64,000 bases of DNA from Vicia villosa (lineage: Eukaryota; Streptophyta; Magnoliopsida; Fabales; Fabaceae), in the NCBI RefSeq assembly GCF_029867415.1, contig NW_026705403.1, positions 186,001-250,000 of the forward strand, read 5' to 3'. Of this stretch, positions 1 through 10,885 are shown in pieces. A model generated the notes under the pieces. The model did no database searches. It was given only the letters and a program-made list of their open reading frames with translations, and had not been told where the DNA came from. Made by a program: the position numbers and the translations under genes. Numbering within the stretch: position 1 is the stretch's first letter; every line of letters begins with the position of its first letter.

Positions 1-3000
1 ACTCATGAACCTACTAACCAATCCAACTGCATAGCATATATCAGGCCTGGTATTACACAAATACCTTAGAGAACCAACCAGTTGTTTGAATACCGTAGCA
101 TCAACATCTTCACCTTCAGAATCAGAGTCCAACTTCTGATTCACTTCTGACGGTGTAACAGCAGCTTTGCAATTCTCCAACTTGAATTTCTTCAGAAGTT
201 CTAACTCATACTTCAACTGATGCAGAATGATACCATCTTCTGAGTACAGAATCTCCATCCCTAGAAAATATGACATTTTCCCAAGGTCTGTAATCTCAAA
301 CTCATTCATCAGCACCTTCTTGAACTTCATGAGATCTTCTGGACAACTCCCCGTAAGCAATATGTCATCAACATAAAGACACAACAGAATCATATTGCAT
401 CCAGAATGTTGCACATAAACTCCATATTCCATCTCACACTTCTGAAACCCTTGCTTCTTGAAAAATGAATCAATTTTCAAATTCCAAGCTCTGGGCGCTT
501 GCTTCAATCCATACAGAGCTTTGTGTAATTTGTACACCATCCCTTCCTTATTCTTTTTTACAAAGCCAGGGGGTTGTGACACGTATACCTCCTCTTGTAA
601 TGGACCGTTCAGAAATGCAGACTTTACATCCAGATGCATCAAGGACCAACCTCTGTTCGCAGCTAACACAATCACCAGTCTGATTGTTTCATGTCTAGCT
701 ACAGGAGAAAACACCTCAAAGTAATCTAGTCCAGGTTTCTGAAGAAAACCTCTAGCCACTAGCCTTGCTTTGTGTTTACCAACTGATCCATCTGGCTTCA
801 GCTTTACTTTGAAAACCCATCTGACGCTGATGGCTTTCTTCTTCTTTGGAAGTTCTGTCAGCTTCCAAGTTTTGTTTCTTTCTATAGCCTCAAGTTCTTC
901 TTTCATGGCATTCAACCAGACCTTCTTCTTGAGCGCTTCTTCTATACTCACTGGTTCAGAATCTACTAACATGGCGCACTGAATGACCTCTCCTTCTGAG
1001 TCAACTTCTGTGTCTTGCAACATGTCAAAATCTGCAAACCTTCTTGGTATAGTTCTGACTCTTTGTGGTCGCTGAGCTACTTCAGAGTCAGCTACTCCAG
1101 AGTCACTACCTCCATGATCATCTCCAGAAGCTTGTCCTCCAGACCCTATGTCTTCAGAGCTTTCCCTTCCAGAATCATGACTACCACCAGACTCTGGATC
1201 ATCATCAGAATCTGGATTAGAATCAGATTCTCCATCTGACTCATCTTCAGAAGATGCTTCATCTTCTGACTCGTCTTCAGAAGATTCTTCATCTTCCGAC
1301 TCTAACTTTTCTTCAAAAGTTATCTCTACATCAGAAGTTGGTTGATACTTTCTCCAATCCCAAACTTCTGATTCCTTCACAATGACGTCTCTGCTGACTT
1401 CAACTTTGTTAGTCTCTGGACAATAGAGCTTGTATGCACCTGTACTGTGGTACCCCACCAATAACATCACTTTGCTTCTATCATCCAGCTTCTTCCTTCT
1501 AGCTTCTGGAACGTGTTTGTAACACACAGAACCAAAAACCTTCAGATGACTAACACTCTGTTTCTCTTTAGTCCACTTCTCTAAAGGAACAATTTCCTTC
1601 AGCCTCTTCGTTGGACACCTGTTGAGCAGATATGCTGCAGTAGCAACAGCTTCTCCCCATAGATTATGAGGAAGCTTCTTCTCTTTAAGCATACTTCTCG
1701 TCATATCAAGCAAAGTACGGTTTCTACGTTCAGCAAGACCATTGTGTTGAGGAGTATAAGGAGCAGTAACTTCATGCTCAATTCCATTATCATCACAGAA
1801 CTTCTGGAATTCTGTAGAGTTATACTCGTCTCCACCATCCGTTCTGAGAATCTTTATCTTCTGACCACTCTGCTTCTCAGCCTTCACCTTGAACTTTTGG
1901 AATTCTGTAAACACCTCATTCTTAAACTTAATGAGAGTTACCCACGTCATTCTTGTGAACTCATCCACAAAAGACACAAAATACCTATTTCCTCCAAGTG
2001 AAGGTTCTGGAAATGGTCCACACACATCAGAGTGCACTACTCCCATAACATGCTTTGCTCTTGGAGCAACTTCTGATACAAATGGCAATCTGGGTTGTTT
2101 GCCTTTCATGCATACCTCACATGACTTCTCAGGCTTTACAATCTTAGGAATGCCACGTACGAGCTTCTTAGAACTTAGATGCCCCAGACTTCTATAGTTC
2201 AAGTGCCCCAACCTCTTGTGCCACAACTTACTATCACCTTCTGAGCCTTCAACACTCAGACACTCTGTTTCAGCTGTTTCTACATTCACCTTGAATGTTC
2301 TGTTGATTCCCTGTTCAGATTGCATAATCAACTTCTGATTGGGATCATACAACTTCAAGATGTTGTTCTTCATAACAACTGAGAAACCTTTCTCAATGAG
2401 CTGACCCACACTCATCAGATTGCTTATGATTCCAGGAACATACCAAACATCCTTGATCAGAACAGTCTTTCCATTCTTCACTTTGGCTTTGACATTTCCC
2501 ATACCTTCTGCATATAGGTACTTATCATCAGCACATCTGATCTTTGTCCTCCTTTCAGAGTCAAATTCTATCAGCCATTGTTTGTTTCCAGTCAAGTGAT
2601 TTGAACACCCAGTGTCCATATACCACCATTCTGACGAACATCTTTTGTCCGACTCTGAAGCCATCAATAGCACAGGTTCATCATCTGATCCTCCTCTGGC
2701 TATATTTGCTTCTTCTGATCTCCTTCCTTTGTTTGCCAAACAGTCTCTAGCAAAATGGCCAAACTGTTTGCAACAGTAACATTGAACTTTCTTCTTATCC
2801 TTTCTCTTCTTATATCTCTTCTCATCAGAAGTTGAGGCTTCCTTCTGGAATCTATCACCACGTCTATGCTTCTGGTCCTTCTTGACAAAAGAAGCCTTCA
2901 GAGCTTGCTCAACTTCTCTCTCAGAAGTTCTCTCAGTCAGACGCAACTCTTGTGCTTCTAAACTGCTTTGTAACTCTTCTATTCTCATGGTTTCCAGATC

Positions 3001-3534
3001 TTTAGAATGTTCAATGGATACAACAATATAACCAAATTGAGGAGTAAGTGACCTCAATATCTTCTCTATGATTACTTGTTCAGAAAGAGTTTCTCCACAA
3101 GCCTTCATCTCATTAGTGATCACAATCACTCTAGAGATATACTCAGAGACTTTCTCATTGTTCTTCATGTTGAGATTCTCATATTGCTTTCTCAGGGATT
3201 GAAGCTTCACCTTCTTCACTGATACGTCACCACCGTAACACCTGACCAGTATATCCCACGCCTCCTTTGACGTCATAGAATCAGCAATCTTCTCAAACAC
3301 ATTCACATCCACACACTGATGGATGAAGAACAACGCCTTTTGGTCTATCTTCTTCGTCTCTCTCTGCGCTTCTCTTTGTTCTTCCGTTGCATCCGCTGCA
3401 ACCGGAATATATCCTCCAGTGACAAGATCTAGAACATCTTGAGCACCAAATAATACACGCATTTGAATCATCCATCTATTCCAGTTTTTACCATCAAGAA
3501 CTGGAAGTTTGGTATTCAAGTTGCTTCCACTCAT
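1..3534 (-). CDS. Ty1/copia Gag-Pol polyprotein, 3' end outside the window
   Basis: Read on the minus strand, one frame is open from an ATG at 3534-3532 to the window edge, 1178 codons without a stop; I checked it line by line. In order it holds a Gag region, a CCHC zinc knuckle ([14 protein letters not shown], about nt 2775-2734), a protease motif (DTGCSNH, about 2600), the GAG-pre-integrase and integrase zinc region (HKRLGHLNY), an integrase core with DGGDEY and a following [10 protein letters not shown], a very acidic Ser/Glu/Asp linker (about 1320-1080), and reverse transcriptase with the catalytic YVDD (about 375-361). RNase H lies beyond the left edge. The order PR-INT-RT is diagnostic for Ty1/copia; a Tork- or Ivana-like lineage is possible, but I cannot decide. 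The ATG lies 174 nt inside the primer site. With no break in 3.5 kb the copy is young or under recent selection. Confidence 0.93.
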   Translation of the reverse strand, partial: MSGSNLNTKLPVLDGKNWNRWMIQMRVLFGAQDVLDLVTGGYIPVAADATEEQREAQRETKKIDQKALFFIHQCVDVNVFEKIADSMTSKEAWDILVRCYGGDVSVKKVKLQSLRKQYENLNMKNNEKVSEYISRVIVITNEMKACGETLSEQVIIEKILRSLTPQFGYIVVSIEHSKDLETMRIEELQSSLEAQELRLTERTSEREVEQALKASFVKKDQKHRRGDRFQKEASTSDEKRYKKRKDKKKVQCYCCKQFGHFARDCLANKGRRSEEANIARGGSDDEPVLLMASESDKRCSSEWWYMDTGCSNHLTGNKQWLIEFDSERRTKIRCADDKYLYAEGMGNVKAKVKNGKTVLIKDVWYVPGIISNLMSVGQLIEKGFSVVMKNNILKLYDPNQKLIMQSEQGINRTFKVNVETAETECLSVEGSEGDSKLWHKRLGHLNYRSLGHLSSKKLVRGIPKIVKPEKSCEVCMKGKQPRLPFVSEVAPRAKHVMGVVHSDVCGPFPEPSLGGNRYFVSFVDEFTRMTWVTLIKFKNEVFTEFQKFKVKAEKQSGQKIKILRTDGGDEYNSTEFQKFCDDNGIEHEVTAPYTPQHNGLAERRNRTLLDMTRSMLKEKKLPHNLWGEAVATAAYLLNRCPTKRLKEIVPLEKWTKEKQSVSHLKVFGSVCYKHVPEARRKKLDDRSKVMLLVGYHSTGAYKLYCPETNKVEVSRDVIVKESEVWDWRKYQPTSDVEITFEEKLESEDEESSEDESEDEASSEDESDGESDSNPDSDDDPESGGSHDSGRESSEDIGSGGQASGDDHGGSDSGVADSEVAQRPQRVRTIPRRFADFDMLQDTEVDSEGEVIQCAMLVDSEPVSIEEALKKKVWLNAMKEELEAIERNKTWKLTELPKKKKAISVRWVFKVKLKPDGSVGKHKARLVARGFLQKPGLDYFEVFSPVARHETIRLVIVLAANRGWSLMHLDVKSAFLNGPLQEEVYVSQPPGFVKKNKEGMVYKLHKALYGLKQAPRAWNLKIDSFFKKQGFQKCEMEYGVYVQHSGCNMILLCLYVDDILLTGSCPEDLMKFKKVLMNEFEITDLGKMSYFLGMEILYSEDGIILHQLKYELELLKKFKLENCKAAVTPSEVNQKLDSDSEGEDVDATVFKQLVGSLRYLCNTRPDICYAVGLVSRFMS

Positions 3535-3708
3535 CTTTAAACTTGTGCAGACAAAAACAGATTTCACTCACACTCACACAGTGTTTCCCAACCCACAAAC
3601 AATCAAGAAAAAATGTGATTCAACACAACTTTGTTTCCCAGAAAAAAAATCAATCACACAGTCACACAAACTCACGTTCACTCGTGTTTCCCTGTGTTTG
3701 GAACCGGA
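3535..3708 (-). other. Copia 5' leader between PBS and gag
   Basis: This stretch lies between the primer-binding site and the gag ATG of the minus-strand copia element. It is C/A-rich on the plus strand and holds no ORF of its own. It would be the untranslated leader carrying packaging signals, but no specific motif is recognisable. Confidence 0.6.
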
Positions 3709-3721
3709 GCTCTAGATACCA
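3709..3721 (-). other. Primer-binding site (initiator tRNA-Met type)
   Basis: On the minus strand the sequence TGGTATCTAGAGC follows the LTR end after two bases. It matches TGGTATCAGAGC, the complement of the plant initiator tRNA-Met 3' end, with one extra T. This fixes the orientation and the inner border of the 5' LTR. Confidence 0.8.
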
Positions 3722-3723
3722 AT

Positions 3724-4054
3724 TGTTGGTGCACAATGAATAAAGATGGTGACAAAGAGAATAATAGAATAACAGCGCAAAAGAGATGAGAGAATAAATG
3801 TTGTATTCTTCTGTTAATGATAGCTATTACAAGGCTATTTATAAGAAAAGAAAATCTTGCCACATAAGCCCTAAAACAGTAAACTTAGTGAACAAGTCTA
3901 AGGTACAAACAGTACAGTACTACAAAAATACTAAAGTACCCTTACTACTAAACAGCTAAGCTAATGGGACCCAGATAACATCTTCTGGTCAATACTATCT
4001 TCTGAGTAACAATCAGAAGATCAGTCCATCTTCTGAATATTGAATTACTCTTCA
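3724..4054 (-). repeat. 5' LTR of the copia element
   Basis: A 331-bp LTR bounded by TG...CA (TGAAGAGTAATTC...CACCAACA on the minus strand), directly abutting the primer-binding site. It contains a TATA box (3836-3843) and several TTCTGA/TCAGAAG hexamers. It is inserted in the composite repeat whose other copies read ...GTTAAAAGTTAAAACCTG. The second LTR is outside the window, so LTR divergence and the TSD cannot be scored. Confidence 0.85.
3836..3843 (-). promoter_or_regulatory. TATA box of the copia LTR
   Basis: The minus strand reads CTTATAAATAGCC, a good plant TATA box in the middle of the LTR. It would place the U3/R border some 30 bp downstream, near 3805. Confidence 0.6.
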
Positions 4055-4297
4055 ATAAAAAGTTAGAACCTGTTTGAAATGAGAGAGTAAACAATGTGCG
4101 TATCTTTTACGATTTCTCCTCAGGTGTCATTATCTTTCTATTATCCCTTACTTTTTCATTTATTACTATTTATTTTAATTTCGTTTTTGGTTTTGATATG
4201 GATGTTATACGTGTCATTTTACTGCTTTTGGTTTAAATAGTGTGCCATTTAATTTGTGTTGGTTTGAATATTATCTTGGCTATGCATTTTAATTATA
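4055..4297 (+). repeat. Composite-repeat copy 0, left flank (MITE-free allele)
   Basis: This stretch is nearly identical to 17748-18253 of the tandem array except that the 265-bp MITE is missing. The site that carries the MITE in the other copies is here a single TTTGGTTTA (4227-4235). The stretch ends with TTAATTATA (4289-4297), the left target duplication of the MULE-like element. There is no gene in it. Confidence 0.8.
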
Positions 4298-4365
4298 GAG
4301 TGAATACCTATTTTGGTCCCTCACAAATAGTAGAAATCATGTCACTTGAAGGGACGTGACGTGAG

Positions 4366-6339
4366 TGTAACACCCCATAAAATTCTTTATTTAATTTAAT
4401 TAATTTTTTTTTATTAAATATTAGAATTAAGTGGAATTATTTGAGAAATATGGATGAAATAAGGCTAATGGGCCAGTGTTGTAAGTAGCAGTTGGGGGGG
4501 TGTATCAGTTGTAAAGCCCTTTTCTAAAATAAAGTTATATTTTCATAAAAATAGAAAAGAGGAGTATTTTTGTGAAAAAAGAACCAAAAGGGAGCAGAGG
4601 AGATTGAACGTGAAATTGGGAGAAGAGCAAGTGCGAAGAGGAAGAGCATTCAAGAATTCGACATCGAGGTAAGGGGGGATTCTTCTCATTAACCTCTATT
4701 ATGGGTATTATGAATGATTCGATTGAATTCGTATGTTAGGATTCTGAATTGGATTATGTGTCGGTGTTTGGGGTTTTGGGGTTTATAGAACTTTGGTTCA
4801 ATTTATGTTGTGAATGATGATTGGTGTTGAATAATGATGTTAAAGCATGATTAGAAGTATGTGTAAATGTGTATTTTCGTGTTTGTTGGTGCTGTTTGAT
4901 GTTGCTATACGTTGTGGTACGTTCTGGTGTGGATTGGAATTGTTGCAGGTGCTGAAAAATGGAGTTTTGGGGTTTCTGGTACGAGGTAACCGGTTACCTG
5001 GGGAGTGGTAACCGATTACCTGAGGTTACGTCACTGAGATGGCCTATTCGTTGTGAAGTAACCGGTTACTTGAGTTGGGGTAACCGGTTACCACTGTTAA
5101 AAATTGTGTTTTGTGGTTCTGTTGGGAGGTAGTAACCGGTTACTGGTTTTGAAGTAACCGGTTACCGCTGTTACGAATAGACTTGTTGGTTACTCCGTAA
5201 GGTAGTAACCGGTTACTTGAATTGGAGTAACCGGTTACCACTGAAGCTTTTTGGAAAAATACTTATTTTAAAATGTCCGTAACTTTTAAACCGTTAATCC
5301 TTTTTGTACGCCGTTTCGAGTACCTGGTAGATGAATTAATGCCCTATTTTATGATGTATATTAGGGGATTATAATTAAAAAATCACTTTTGTTGGTTTTG
5401 TGGATTGTGTTTGGTGATAGTTTGAATAATGGTATGAACATGCTATGCGGTGTTTCTAGCTATTATGATTGATGAAACGATAATATATTTGTGGTGTTAA
5501 ATGTATTATGCTGTGGTGAATATCAAATGGTTGTGATATTATTATGCTTGTATGTTGTGATATAATGATTATGAATTGTCGGTGGATGTTAATGATGAGC
5601 ATGCCGTGGTTGATGAATGCATTTCATAATCATGTTGTGGGCTGTATCCTTTATGGTGGTGGGACAGCGGTAGCTAATTCCCATTGTGTGGAATTAGTGA
5701 GAGAAGTAGCCGTATCTTTATGGTGGTGGATCGGTGAGATGGGTTATCCCATGTTTGGTACCACATGCATTTAGTTGCATTGCATTAGGTTGTTGTGTAT
5801 AATTGTAACATGAATGGAAGTTGTCCAATGTTGCAATTTGTGTGTATTTTGGTATGAATGACTGTATTGGATAAATGTTGATATGATATCTGAATATAAT
5901 TGATTTGGGTGATTAATGTATGGATGAAGTTGTATTGTTTATATTCCTATAACATTTGTTAATGCGAATGAAACTCACCCTTACTGTTGTTATTTTTCAG
6001 ATTGAGGAGTAGCTTGTGTACTTGGTGAGGATTAGCTCGTCAAGTAGTTCGTTAGAGTCAGTTGGGTCTGTGTCATGCTCTGGTCGTGTAACACCGGGAA
6101 CGTTATTTTAGAGTTGTTTGATAAATGGTTGAATTATGAGTCTATGACTCCGGTTGTTTGATTATTCAGTTGTTAAGAATATTCCGCTGTGTTAACATGT
6201 TACCTGAATAATTTTGGTTTATCGTTCCTTATATGGCATGACATGAATGTTTATTTATTTTATTGGAGTTGTAATGCCCTTTCTCATGTTTTACTCTGAT
6301 TTTTGTTAAATTTTCCGCGGGGTTTAGAAGGGTGTTACA
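4366..6339 (+). repeat. 5' LTR of the Tekay-type element
   Basis: The LTR starts TGTAACACCCC and ends GGTGTTACA, giving inverted ends TGTAACACC/GGTGTTACA. It is 1974 bp long and carries eight copies of a GTAACCGGTTAC palindrome (4986-5238). The 76-codon ORF that can be read at 5544-5774 recurs in the 3' LTR and has no recognisable domain, so I do not call it a gene. Confidence 0.93.
4986..5238. repeat. Four pairs of GTAACCGGTTAC palindromes in the 5' LTR
   Basis: Perfect 12-bp palindromes start at 4986, 5058, 5080, 5132, 5154, 5205 and 5227; an eighth at 5008 has one mismatch (GTAACCGATTAC). Within each pair the starts are exactly 22 bp apart. The pairs begin 72, 74 and 73 bp apart. The 10-bp spacers inside pairs are not conserved. 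Each palindrome is centred on CCGG. Confidence 0.95.
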
Positions 6340-6343
6340 ATAG

Positions 6344-6355
6344 TGGTATCAGAGC
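6344..6355 (+). other. Primer-binding site (initiator tRNA-Met)
   Basis: TGGTATCAGAGC is an exact complement of the initiator tRNA-Met 3' end, four bases after the LTR terminus at 6339. Confidence 0.92.
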
Positions 6356-6457
6356 ATAGTCGGTCGTTTGAGTCAGAGTCTTAGAGTCGGTTAATCCTTC
6401 GTATACGACTAGTGTAAAGCTGACACTGTCGATACTTCTTGTTCTAATGAATATTGT

Positions 6458-9400
6458 TTGATATTTAGCAGAACAATGGCCGGAAGAGGAGGAAGAAACG
6501 ACGACGCGATCGCTGAGGCTCTGGGCATGATTGCTGGTGTGTTGGGAGGGAATGCCAATGGAGCTGGTATTGGTGCTGACAGGCAGCTGAACAGTTTTCA
6601 GAGGAACAATCCTCCTTTGTTCAAAGGCACGCACGATCCCGAAGGCGCTCAGAGGTGGCTGAAGGAGATTGAAAGGATCTTCCGAGTGATCGATTGTGCT
6701 GAAAATCTGAAGGTGAGGTATGGGACTCACATGCTGTCTGAAGAAGCTGATGATTGGTGGATGGCTAGTAGAGATGAACTTGAATCTGCAGGTGTAGCGA
6801 TTACTTGGGCGGTATTCAGGCAAGAATTCCTGAGGAGGTACTTTCCTGAGGATATTCGGGGCAAGAAAGAAGTTGAGTTTTTGGAGCTGACACAAGGTAA
6901 CACGACGGTACCGGAGTATGCTTCAAAGTTTGTTGAGCTGGCCAAGTACTATATCCACTATAACAATGATGAAGCGAGCGAATTTTCGAAGTGTGTTAAG
7001 TTCGAGAATGGTCTCCGTGATGAAATTAAGCAAGGAATCAGGTACCAAAGGATTCGTCGGTTTGCTGATTTGGTAGATTGTAGTAGAATCTATGAAGAGG
7101 ATAACCTGAAGCTGAAGTCATCTCACTCCCGTGAGTTAGTTGATAAGAAAGGGAAGAAGCCGATGGACCGTGGTAAACCATATGGTAGAGGTAATTATAA
7201 AGCTGGAAGTTGGAAGAAGCCTAGTGGGGGAGACTCTAGTGCCCCTGTTAAGTGCTTTAAGTGTGGGGAACCGGGACATCGTGTTCACGAGTGCAAAAGT
7301 GAAGAGAAGAAGTGCTACCGGTGTGGTAAAGCAGGCCACATTGCTGTTGACTGCAAAGGAAGGACCGTGACTTGTTATAACTGTGGTGAAGAGGGCCATA
7401 TTAGTCCACAGTGTCCTAAGCCGAAGAAGAATCAAACTGGGGGTAAAGTTTTCGCGTTATCAGGTTCAGAGACTACTCCGGAAGATCGATTGATTAAAGG
7501 TACGTGTTTTATCCATGGCACTCCTTTAATTGCAATAATAGATACTGGAGCAACTCACTCGTTTATTTCATTGGATTGTGCTAAACGTCTGAACTTGGAA
7601 ATATCTGATATTCATGGAAGTATGATCATTGACACTCCTGCGTCGGGTTCAGTGACTACTTCGTTTGCCTGTTTGAACTGTCCAATTGATATTTTTGGTA
7701 GAGAGTTCGGAATGGATTTAGTATGCCTTCCGTTGGAACAACTTGATGTCATCCTGGGTATGAATTGGTTGCAATTTAATCGGGTTCATATCAACTGTTT
7801 CACGAAGACAGTTATTTTTCCCGAAGATGTCAGTGTCGAGGATTTAGCAATGACTGCTAGACAAGTGGATGAAGCCATGAAGGACGGGGCTGCCGTGTTT
7901 ATGTTGATTGCATCCATGGAAGTGAAGAAGAAAGCGGTGAGTAGTGATTTACCAGTAGTATGTGAATTTCCAGAAGTTTTTCCAGAAGATGTAAGAGAGT
8001 TACCGCCAGAGAGGGAGGTAGAATTTGCTATTGAGTTAGTCCCTGGGACTAGTCCTGTGTCGATGGCGCCGTATCGTATGTCGGCATCTGAATTAGCAGA
8101 ATTGAAGAGTCAACTGGAAGAGTTACTGGAAAAAGAATTCATTCGTCCTAGTGTGTCGCCGTGGGGTGCGCCGGTGTTGTTGGTAAAGAAGAAAGAAGGC
8201 TCTATGAGACTGTGTGTGGATTATAGACAGCTGAATAAAGTTACTATCAAGAATCGGTATCCATTACCGAGGATTGATGATTTGATGGATCAACTGGTTG
8301 GTGCGAGTGTGTTTAGCAAAATTGACTTGAGGTCGGGATATCATCAGATTCGGGTGAAGACGGACGACATTCAGAAAACAGCATTTAGAACAAGGTATGG
8401 TCATTACGAGTATACAGTGATGCCCTTTGGAGTAACTAATGCGCCGGGGGTTTTCATGGAATATATGAATAGGATCTTCCATCCTTATTTGGATCAGTTT
8501 GTGGTGGTATTTATCGATGACATTCTAATATATTCTAAGAGCGAAGAAGAACATGCAGAGCATCTGAGAGTGGTATTAGAACTACTGAAGGAAAAGAAAC
8601 TTTATGCGAAACTGTCAAAGTGTGAGTTCTGGCTAAGTGAAGTAAGCTTTCTTGGGCATGTAATTTCTAAAGATGGTATTGCCGTTGACCCAACGAAAGT
8701 AGAAGCAGTGTCTCAATGGGAAGCTCCGAAGTCAGTTTCCGAAATCCGTAGTTTCCTTGGTTTTGCGGGTTACTATAGAAAGTTCATTGAAGGTTTCTCG
8801 AAGTTAGCGTTACCGTTAACTAAGTTGACTAGGAAGGGTCAAGCATTCATCTGGGATTCGAAATGTGAAGAAGGATTTCAAGAATTGAAGAGGAGGTTGA
8901 CTAGTGCACCGATCTTGATTTTGCCGAATCCGGCGGAATCTTTTGTTGTATATTGCGATGCTTCATTGTTGGGATTAGGAGGTGTACTAATGCAGAATCA
9001 ACAGGTAGTCTCTTATGCGTCGAGGCAACTCAAGGTACATGAGAGAAACTATCCGACTCATGACTTAGAGTTGGCAGCAGTGGTATTTGTGTTGAAATTG
9101 TGGAGACACTATCTGTATGGTTCGAGGTTTGAAGTGTTTAGTGACCACAAGAGCCTGAAGTATCTATTTGATCAAAAAGAGCTGAATATGAGGCAAAGGA
9201 GATGGTTAGAGTTCCTCAAGGATTATGATTTTGGGCTGAATTACCATCCGGGTAAAGCAAACGTGGTTGCCGATGCTTTGAGTAGGAAGTCCTTGCATAT
9301 GTCTATGCTTATGGCGAGGGAATTGGATTTAATTGAACAATTCCGAGATTTGAGTTTAGTATGCGAAGACACTCCTGTCAGTGTTAAGTTAGGCATGCTG

Positions 9401-10843
9401 AAGTTGACTAGTGGCATTCTGGAAGAGATTCGAGAAGGTCAGAAAGTTGATGTAGAGTTAGTGGATAAATTGACTCTAATTAACCAAGGCAAGGGAGGTG
9501 AATTCAGAATCGACGAGAATGGTATTATAAGGTTTGGTAATCGTGTTTGTGTTCCTAACGTTTCTGAATTGAGGAAGAGTATTCTCGAAGAAGGACATCG
9601 TAGTGGATTGAGTATACATCCTGGTGCTACCAAGATGTATCATGATTTAAAGAAGCTGTTTTGGTGGCCGGGAATGAAAAAGGAAATAGCTGAGTTTGTC
9701 TATGCTTGTTTAACCTGTCAGAAGTCGAAGATTGAGCATCAGAAACCATATGGAGCTATGCAACCGTTATTTATTCCGGAATGGAAGTGGGATAGTATAT
9801 CTATGGATTTTGTTTCTGGATTGCCGAGAACGGTGAAGAACTATGAAGCCATTTGGGTCATAGTGGATAGGTTGACTAAGTCTGCTCACTTTATACCAAT
9901 GAGAATGGATTACCCAATGGAGAAGCTGGCTCAATTGTACATTGAGAAGATAGTGAGTTTACATGGTATTCCTTCGAGTATTGTGTCAGATAGAGATCCA
10001 AGGTTTACATCCAAGTTTTGGGAAGGGTTGCAGAAGGCTTTGGGTACTAAGCTGAGATTGAGTTCTGCTTATCATCCGCAGACGGACGGACAGACAGAAA
10101 GGACTATCCAATCGCTAGAGGATTTATTGCGTGCTTGTGTGTTAGAAAGAGGTGGTACTTGGGATAGTTATCTACCCTTGATCGAATTTACCTACAATAA
10201 TAGTTTTCACTCGAGCATTGGTATGGCTCCGTTTGAAGCTTTGTATGGTCGGAAATGTAGAACGCCTTTATGTTGGTATGAATCTGGCGAAAGTGCGGTG
10301 ATTGGACCAGAGATTGTTCAAGAAATGACAGAAAAGATTAAGATGATTCAGGAGAAGATGAAGGCTTCTCAGAGTCGTCAGAAGAGTTATCATGACAAGA
10401 GACGGAGAACACTTGAGTTTCAAGAAGGAGATCATGTGTTTATGAGAGTTACTCCTATGACTGGTATCGGACGAGCTCTAAAGTCAAGGAAGTTGACTCC
10501 GCGTTTTATTGGTCCGTTTCAGATTTCAGAAAGAGTGGGAGAGGTGGCGTATCGCATTGCGTTGCCACCGACGCTTGCGAATCTGCATGATGTATTCCAT
10601 GTGTCGCAGTTGAGGAAATACATTGCTGATCCATCGCATGTGATCCAAGTGGATGATGTACAGGTAAAAGATAATCTGACGGTTGAAGCTTTGCCTATGA
10701 GGATCGAGGATCGGAAGGTGAAACAATTGCGTGGCAAGGAGATAGCGTTGGTCAGAGTAGCTTGGGGAGGACCAGCCGGTGGGAATGTTACATGGGAATT
10801 GGAGAGCCAGATGAAGGACTCCTACCCGGAACTCTTTGCCTAA
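6458..10843 (+). CDS. Intact Gag-Pol polyprotein of a Tekay-type chromovirus
   Basis: A 1461-codon uninterrupted frame. Gag ends in three CCHC knuckles exactly 20 residues apart (Cys at about 266, 286 and 306). Then come protease ([10 protein letters not shown], Asp about 362), reverse transcriptase (VDYRQLN about 587; FIDD about 687), RNase H (YCDAS about 833), integrase with an HHCC region (about 1054-1092) and the catalytic core (SMDF about 1116, SDRDPRF about 1177, Glu in QTERTIQ about 1215), a GPY-type segment ([11 protein letters not shown] about 1351) and a C-terminal chromodomain-like tail ending in [18 protein letters not shown]. The tail should guide integration to particular chromatin in this family. 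A second ATG at 6476 (MAGRGGRN) is the more typical chromovirus start. All catalytic residues I can identify are present. Confidence 0.95.
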   Translation: MIFSRTMAGRGGRNDDAIAEALGMIAGVLGGNANGAGIGADRQLNSFQRNNPPLFKGTHDPEGAQRWLKEIERIFRVIDCAENLKVRYGTHMLSEEADDWWMASRDELESAGVAITWAVFRQEFLRRYFPEDIRGKKEVEFLELTQGNTTVPEYASKFVELAKYYIHYNNDEASEFSKCVKFENGLRDEIKQGIRYQRIRRFADLVDCSRIYEEDNLKLKSSHSRELVDKKGKKPMDRGKPYGRGNYKAGSWKKPSGGDSSAPVKCFKCGEPGHRVHECKSEEKKCYRCGKAGHIAVDCKGRTVTCYNCGEEGHISPQCPKPKKNQTGGKVFALSGSETTPEDRLIKGTCFIHGTPLIAIIDTGATHSFISLDCAKRLNLEISDIHGSMIIDTPASGSVTTSFACLNCPIDIFGREFGMDLVCLPLEQLDVILGMNWLQFNRVHINCFTKTVIFPEDVSVEDLAMTARQVDEAMKDGAAVFMLIASMEVKKKAVSSDLPVVCEFPEVFPEDVRELPPEREVEFAIELVPGTSPVSMAPYRMSASELAELKSQLEELLEKEFIRPSVSPWGAPVLLVKKKEGSMRLCVDYRQLNKVTIKNRYPLPRIDDLMDQLVGASVFSKIDLRSGYHQIRVKTDDIQKTAFRTRYGHYEYTVMPFGVTNAPGVFMEYMNRIFHPYLDQFVVVFIDDILIYSKSEEEHAEHLRVVLELLKEKKLYAKLSKCEFWLSEVSFLGHVISKDGIAVDPTKVEAVSQWEAPKSVSEIRSFLGFAGYYRKFIEGFSKLALPLTKLTRKGQAFIWDSKCEEGFQELKRRLTSAPILILPNPAESFVVYCDASLLGLGGVLMQNQQVVSYASRQLKVHERNYPTHDLELAAVVFVLKLWRHYLYGSRFEVFSDHKSLKYLFDQKELNMRQRRWLEFLKDYDFGLNYHPGKANVVADALSRKSLHMSMLMARELDLIEQFRDLSLVCEDTPVSVKLGMLKLTSGILEEIREGQKVDVELVDKLTLINQGKGGEFRIDENGIIRFGNRVCVPNVSELRKSILEEGHRSGLSIHPGATKMYHDLKKLFWWPGMKKEIAEFVYACLTCQKSKIEHQKPYGAMQPLFIPEWKWDSISMDFVSGLPRTVKNYEAIWVIVDRLTKSAHFIPMRMDYPMEKLAQLYIEKIVSLHGIPSSIVSDRDPRFTSKFWEGLQKALGTKLRLSSAYHPQTDGQTERTIQSLEDLLRACVLERGGTWDSYLPLIEFTYNNSFHSSIGMAPFEALYGRKCRTPLCWYESGESAVIGPEIVQEMTEKIKMIQEKMKASQSRQKSYHDKRRRTLEFQEGDHVFMRVTPMTGIGRALKSRKLTPRFIGPFQISERVGEVAYRIALPPTLANLHDVFHVSQLRKYIADPSHVIQVDDVQVKDNLTVEALPMRIEDRKVKQLRGKEIALVRVAWGGPAGGNVTWELESQMKDSYPELFA

Positions 10844-10871
10844 GGTATGTTTTCGAGGACGAAAACTTTTC

Positions 10872-10884
10872 TAGTGGGGGAGGG
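10872..10884 (+). other. Polypurine tract of the Tekay-type element
   Basis: The run AGTGGGGGAGGG ends one base before the 3' LTR. It is the expected RNase H-resistant primer for plus-strand DNA synthesis. Confidence 0.8.
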
Positions 10885-10885
10885 T

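Noticed and set aside
5544..5774. 76-codon ORF, also at 12064-12294
   Set aside because: It lies in both LTR copies of the Tekay element, has no domain, and duplication of the LTR explains its recurrence.
6335..6895. 186-codon minus-strand ORF opposite Gag
   Set aside because: It is a shadow of the intact Gag-Pol frame, with no domain and no conserved start context.
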